Assembly (NCBI GenBank): GCA_022712475.1
Contig: JALAGK010000147.1
Location: 1 to 9,886 of the forward strand
Reading direction: 5' to 3'
DNA: 9,886 nucleotides
Origin: Enterobacteriaceae bacterium
GTDB lineage: Bacteria; Pseudomonadota; Gammaproteobacteria; Enterobacterales; Enterobacteriaceae
Part shown: positions 7,319-9,886 of the stretch, piece by piece
Layout of the letters: each line of letters starts with the position of its first letter
Position numbering within the stretch: position 1 is the first letter of the stretch
Notes under the pieces: model-generated
The model's input: only the letters and a program-made list of their open reading frames with translations
The model's database searches: none
What the model was told of the DNA's origin: nothing
Program-made: the position numbers and the translations under genes

Positions 7319-7350
7319 TTATTCACAGGTAGCATTGAACTTGTGGATAA
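7319..7350. promoter_or_regulatory. two inverted DnaA boxes upstream of rpoH
   Basis: TTATTCACA (7319-7327) and TGTGGATAA (7342-7350, the inverse of TTATCCACA) are both exact matches to the DnaA consensus TTATNCACA, facing each other across 14 bp. In E. coli, DnaA binds here and represses the nearby rpoH promoters. A TCACA half-site just upstream (7300-7304) may be half of a CRP site, but I do not see a convincing second half. Confidence 0.8.
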
Positions 7351-7364
7351 CATCACGGTCTGAT
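7337..7364 (+). promoter_or_regulatory. sigma-E dependent rpoH promoter (P3)
   Basis: GAACTT (7337-7342) and TCTGAT (7359-7364) are 16 bp apart, matching the sigma-E consensus and the E. coli rpoH P3 promoter. It makes rpoH transcription respond to envelope stress and very high temperature. The -35 overlaps the first base of the second DnaA box, so DnaA binding should block it. Confidence 0.88.
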
Positions 7365-7450
7365 GATTAAGTGATGAGTAATCTCGTTGCACAGTATCGG
7401 TCCGGTAACGCTGCCTGATGGGGGCGAACCCGGAGCCAGACAAAAATTGT

Positions 7451-7620
7451 GAGGATTTGAATGACTAAAGAAATGCAAACTTTGGCTTTAGCCCCTGTCG
7501 GTAACCTGGAGTCGTATATCCGGGCCGCCAACGCCTGGCCGATGCTCTCGGCTGAGGAAGAAAGGGAGCTGGCCGAAAAGCTGCATTACCAGGGCAGTCT
7601 GGAAGCAGCTAAAACGCTGA
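7451..7620 (+). promoter_or_regulatory. rpoH translational thermosensor region (approximate)
   Basis: In E. coli the rpoH ribosome site and early coding region fold into a structure that melts on heating and lets ribosomes in. Here the start context GAGGATTTGAATGACT (7451-7466) and the following codons are nearly as in E. coli. As one visible element, TTTAGC (7487-7492) is complementary to GCTAAA (7608-7613) in the early coding region. Limits are approximate and the fold is inferred by homology. Confidence 0.5.
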
Positions 7621-8318
7621 TCCTGTCTCACCTGCGCTTCGTTGTTCATATTGCTCGTAACTATTCCGGTTACGGCCTGCCGCAGGCGGACCTGATCCAG
7701 GAAGGTAATATCGGTCTGATGAAGGCCGTGCGCCGCTTCAACCCGGAAGTGGGTGTGCGCCTTGTGTCGTTTGCCGTCCACTGGATTAAAGCCGAAATTC
7801 ACGAGTATGTGCTGCGAAACTGGCGCATTGTGAAGGTCGCGACCACCAAGGCGCAGCGTAAGCTGTTCTTTAACCTGCGTAAAACCAAGCAGCGTCTGGG
7901 CTGGTTTAATCAGGATGAAGTGGAAATGGTGGCCCGTGAGCTGGGCGTTTCCAGTAAAGACGTGCGTGAGATGGAGTCGCGTATGGCGGCTCAGGACATG
8001 ACGTTTGATATGTCTAACGACGACGACGCCAGCGACAGCCAGCCAATGGCACCCGTGCTTTATCTGCAGGATAAAACGTCTAACTTTGCTGATGGCATTG
8101 AAGATGACAACTGGGAAGAGCACGCAGCGGATAAGCTAACCGTTGCCATGCAGGGGCTGGACGAGCGTAGCCAGCACATCATCCGCGCCCGTTGGCTGGA
8201 TGAAGACAACAAAACCACGCTCCAGGAGCTGGCCGACCGTTACGGCGTGTCCGCAGAGCGCGTGCGTCAGCTTGAAAAGAACGCGATGAAAAAACTGCGC
8301 GCGGCTATCGAAGCCTGA
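7461..8318 (+). CDS. rpoH: RNA polymerase heat-shock sigma factor RpoH (sigma-32)
   Basis: Sigma-32 directs RNA polymerase to heat-shock promoters (dnaK, groE, lon, clp and others) and is itself controlled by DnaK/DnaJ, FtsH and SRP-dependent membrane targeting. The product is 285 residues (E. coli 284). Region 2 covers about 50-124 (core-binding [17 protein letters not shown] at 77-93 and the -10-reading [16 protein letters not shown] at 107-122). The RpoH box QRKLFFNLR is at 132-140, and region 4 carries the helix-turn-helix [20 protein letters not shown] (253-272). The extra residue lies in the variable acidic stretch near 187-193. GAGGA (7451-7455) precedes ATG 7461. SRP receptor FtsY, encoded just upstream, takes part in delivering sigma-32 to the membrane for degradation, a functional link between neighbours. 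Confidence 0.98.
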   Translation: MTKEMQTLALAPVGNLESYIRAANAWPMLSAEEERELAEKLHYQGSLEAAKTLILSHLRFVVHIARNYSGYGLPQADLIQEGNIGLMKAVRRFNPEVGVRLVSFAVHWIKAEIHEYVLRNWRIVKVATTKAQRKLFFNLRKTKQRLGWFNQDEVEMVARELGVSSKDVREMESRMAAQDMTFDMSNDDDASDSQPMAPVLYLQDKTSNFADGIEDDNWEEHAADKLTVAMQGLDERSQHIIRARWLDEDNKTTLQELADRYGVSAERVRQLEKNAMKKLRAAIEA

Positions 8319-8339
8319 TTTCTGCGCAGTAACTTATTG

Positions 8340-8378
8340 CACCCCGGCGCCTTACGGCCTCGGGGTGTTTTTATTTTT
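8340..8378 (+). terminator. rho-independent terminator of rpoH
   Basis: The stem CACCCCG (8340-8346) / CGGGGTG (8361-8367), with a possible inner GCC/GGC pairing around TTAC, is followed at once by a T-rich run (8368-8378). It lies 21 bp after the rpoH stop. Strong and typical. Confidence 0.93.
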
Positions 8379-8473
8379 AACCCTGTCTGCTGTGATGAAG
8401 CCAGCGTTGCCGATTTCCCGCTCTGTTACCTTCCCCACAAATTTATTATTTCAATTCCGCTGAAATCGCGTAT

Positions 8474-8517
8474 GTTTTAGCAGAGTGCTCTGTTTGATTA
8501 AGCTAAAACGGAGTTTT
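8474..8517 (+). promoter_or_regulatory. structured livJ leader/promoter region with competing hairpins
   Basis: GTTTTAGC (8474-8481) and GCTAAAAC (8502-8509) form an 8-bp perfect inverted repeat enclosing a second dyad CAGAG-TG-CTCTG (8481-8492, sharing one base with the outer arm). The right arm also pairs with what follows: AAAAC (8505-8509), GGA, GTTTT (8513-8517). The two pairings exclude each other. Upstream lies an AT-rich patch (8438-8456) that could be part of an Lrp-responsive region; livJ is Lrp-controlled in E. coli. I see no convincing sigma-70 promoter: TATGTT (8471-8476) is a possible -10 with a weak -35 (TTTCAA, 8449-8454). Whether the hairpins are transcribed is unknown. Confidence 0.45.
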
Positions 8518-8561
8518 CCATTCTGCTTGCGGGCTTTTTACGCTTGTGAATGGATGAATAT

Positions 8562-8603
8562 CCCAAACACAACGCCACGATAAAAACAAATCACCATCAC
8601 AAT
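8562..8603 (+). promoter_or_regulatory. C/A-rich GcvB sRNA target in the livJ leader
   Basis: The 40 bases ahead of the livJ ribosome site are strikingly rich in A and C, with almost no G or T, and include CACAAC (8568-8573) and repeated CACCATCACAA-type runs (8592-8602). GcvB is known to repress livJ and livK in Salmonella by pairing its GU-rich R1 region with such C/A-rich sites. The gcvB gene is not in the window, so the pairing is inferred from composition and gene identity. Confidence 0.55.
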
Positions 8604-8616
8604 GGGGAAAGGAAGA

Positions 8617-9720
8617 ATGAAAATGACGGGTAAAGCCTTACTGGCAGGATGTATTGCACTGGCGATGAGTGGTTCGGTGCTGGCGCAGGATATTAAAGTT
8701 GCTGTGGTGGGTGCCATGTCTGGTCCGGTGGCACAGTACGGCGAACAGGAATTCACGGGCGCTGACCAGGCGATTGCGGACATCAATGCTAAAGGCGGCA
8801 TAAAGGGCAACAAGCTGGTCGCCGTGAAATATGATGACGCCTGCGACCCTAAACAGGCGGTCGCGGTGGCCAACAAAGTGGTCAATGACGGCATTAAATA
8901 CGTGATTGGGCACCTGTGCTCGTCCTCTACACAGCCTGCGTCAGATATCTATGAAGACGAAGGCATTCTGATGATAACCCCAGCGGCGACTGCGCCGGAG
9001 CTGACCGCGCGCGGTTACGATCTGGTGCTGCGTACTACGGGTCTTGACTCTGACCAGGGGCCAACAGCGGCGAAATACATTCTTGAGAGCGTGAAGCCGC
9101 AGCGTATTGCCATCATTCACGATAAGCAGCAGTACGGCGAAGGCCTGGCGCGCGCAGTACAGGATGGCCTGAAGAAGGGCGGTGCGAACGTAGTGTTCTT
9201 TGATGGCATCACTGCCGGAGAAAAAGACTTCTCGACTCTGGTGGCACGCCTGAAGAAAGAGAATATCGATTTTGTGTACTACGGCGGTTATCACCCGGAA
9301 ATGGGCCAGATCCTGCGTCAGGCGCGTGCAGCTGGCCTGAAAACCCAGTTTATGGGCCCGGAAGGCGTGGCTAACGTATCGCTGTCTAACATTGCCGGTG
9401 AGTCCGCTGAAGGGATGCTGGTGACCAAACCGAAGAACTACGATCAGGTTCCAGCGAACAAACCGATTGTGGATGCGATCAAGGCGAAGAAAAAAGATCC
9501 GAGCGGCGCGTTTGTCTGGACTACCTACGCTGCATTACAGTCGCTGAGCGCCGGGCTTAACCAGTCTGACGATCCGGCAGAAATTGCCAAATACCTGAAG
9601 GCAAACACGGTTGATACGGTGATGGGACCGCTTTCCTGGGATGCAAAAGGCGACCTGAAGGGCTTTGAGTTTGGCGTCTTTACCTGGCATGCCAACGGTA
9701 CCGCGACCGATGCGAAGTAA
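8617..9720 (+). CDS. livJ: periplasmic leucine/isoleucine/valine-binding protein LivJ
   Basis: LivJ is the soluble receptor that delivers Leu, Ile, Val (and more weakly Thr) to the LivHMGF ABC transporter. The product is 367 residues, the E. coli length. A signal peptide of 23 residues (MKMTGK, hydrophobic core, SVLA) precedes a mature protein starting [14 protein letters not shown]. The mature chain has the two cysteines at 53 and 78 that form the known disulfide, and the conserved ligand-loop segment [13 protein letters not shown]. It matches LivJ rather than LivK through [25 protein letters not shown] and the C-terminus [11 protein letters not shown] 8617 is chosen over 8602 and 8623 because it gives the family signal-peptide length and follows GGAAAGGAAG; the in-frame 8602 start would add only MGKGR. 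The rest of the liv operon would lie beyond the right edge. Confidence 0.96.
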   Translation: MKMTGKALLAGCIALAMSGSVLAQDIKVAVVGAMSGPVAQYGEQEFTGADQAIADINAKGGIKGNKLVAVKYDDACDPKQAVAVANKVVNDGIKYVIGHLCSSSTQPASDIYEDEGILMITPAATAPELTARGYDLVLRTTGLDSDQGPTAAKYILESVKPQRIAIIHDKQQYGEGLARAVQDGLKKGGANVVFFDGITAGEKDFSTLVARLKKENIDFVYYGGYHPEMGQILRQARAAGLKTQFMGPEGVANVSLSNIAGESAEGMLVTKPKNYDQVPANKPIVDAIKAKKKDPSGAFVWTTYAALQSLSAGLNQSDDPAEIAKYLKANTVDTVMGPLSWDAKGDLKGFEFGVFTWHANGTATDAK

Positions 9721-9775
9721 AGAGGCTACGTTTTTTACGAAAGCGTACGCCGCTACTGAGTCATAAAATACCGAG

Positions 9776-9804
9776 CCGGGCGGCGGTAAACTGCCCGGTT
9801 TTTT
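9776..9804 (+). terminator. rho-independent terminator of livJ
   Basis: The stem CCGGGC (9776-9781) / GCCCGG (9793-9798) with an 11-nt loop is followed directly by six T (9799-9804). It lies 55 bp after the livJ stop. Read from the other strand, the stem is not followed by a clean T-run, so it works mainly for livJ. Confidence 0.9.
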
Positions 9805-9838
9805 AGCGCATTTTATACCGATGATTTTCACTTTGGCT

Positions 9839-9886
9839 CACAGCCCACAGCCCACAGCCCACAGCCCACAGCCCACAGCCCACAGC
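9839..9886. repeat. perfect 7-bp tandem repeat (CACAGCC)n, cut by window edge
   Basis: The unit CACAGCC is repeated without a mismatch for 48 bp (6.9 copies) and reaches the last base of the window, so the true copy number is larger or unknown. The 34 bp between the livJ terminator and the repeat (9805-9838) hold no recognisable feature. In E. coli the next gene here is panM (yhhK), convergent with livJ; I cannot see it in this window. Both strands are open in all frames across the repeat. Confidence 0.95.

Noticed and set aside
5538..8123. Minus-strand open frames opposite ftsE (5538-6293) and rpoH (7488-8123)
   Set aside because: Both lie inside strongly conserved plus-strand genes and encode no recognisable protein.
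8550..8633. Small open frames in the livJ leader (27 codons from 8550, and a 9-residue MNIPNTTPR from 8554) as an attenuation leader peptide
   Set aside because: Neither has a clear ribosome site and neither contains the Leu/Ile/Val codon run expected of a branched-chain amino-acid leader peptide; the C/A-rich composition is better explained as an sRNA target.
9535..9831. Minus-strand open frame (98 codons) overlapping the livJ 3' end as panM
   Set aside because: It lies almost wholly inside livJ, contains the terminator region, and does not resemble the PanM acetyltransferase-like fold.
9839..9886. CRISPR array or origin iterons for the terminal repeat
   Set aside because: Units are 7 bp and directly adjacent with no spacers, and no rep or cas gene is near.

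Overview
The window is a conserved chromosomal block of an enterobacterium (family Enterobacteriaceae). Gene order, protein lengths and near-identical protein sequences match the zntA-yhhN-yhhM-yhhL-rsmD-ftsY-ftsE-ftsX-rpoH-livJ region of Escherichia coli. I cannot resolve the genus: the sequences look like an Escherichia/Enterobacter/Cronobacter relative but are not E. coli itself. Codon use is even and moderately GC-rich. I see no insertion sequence, prophage, CRISPR array, tRNA or rRNA.

Layout, left to right. (1) Positions 1-1624, minus strand: the first 541 codons of zntA, the Zn/Cd/Pb-exporting P-type ATPase, running off the left edge. It has a textbook ZntR operator-promoter at 1660-1691. 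(2) 1698-2324, minus: yhhN, a membrane protein of the TMEM86/YhhN family. (3) 2463-2828, plus: yhhM (DUF2500), whose end overlaps by 4 bp the end of the convergent small membrane gene yhhL (2825-3088, minus). yhhL in turn overlaps the 3' end of rsmD (3078-3674, minus), the 16S rRNA m2G966 methyltransferase. (4) 3886-7194, plus: the ftsY-ftsE-ftsX operon, comprising the SRP receptor and the ABC-type regulator of septal peptidoglycan hydrolysis, with a 2-bp ftsY/ftsE gap and an 8-bp ftsE/ftsX overlap. (5) 7461-8318, plus: rpoH (sigma-32), with its compact promoter region (extended -10 promoter, sigma-E promoter, two DnaA boxes) and a strong terminator. (6) 8617-9720, plus: livJ, the periplasmic Leu/Ile/Val-binding protein, with a structured leader, a C/A-rich GcvB-type sRNA target and a terminator. 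(7) 9839-9886: a perfect 7-bp tandem repeat that continues past the right edge.

The genes are mostly housekeeping functions: metal efflux, rRNA modification, membrane-protein targeting, cell division, heat shock and amino-acid uptake. They do not form a single new system, and I found no undescribed multi-gene system here. The items most worth a second look are the heptanucleotide repeat after livJ (which could put a convergent gene under repeat-number control), a 39-bp tandem repeat that gives FtsY a very long Ala/Glu/Arg helix in its acidic domain, and the absence from ZntA of the cysteine cluster expected in its N-terminal tail.
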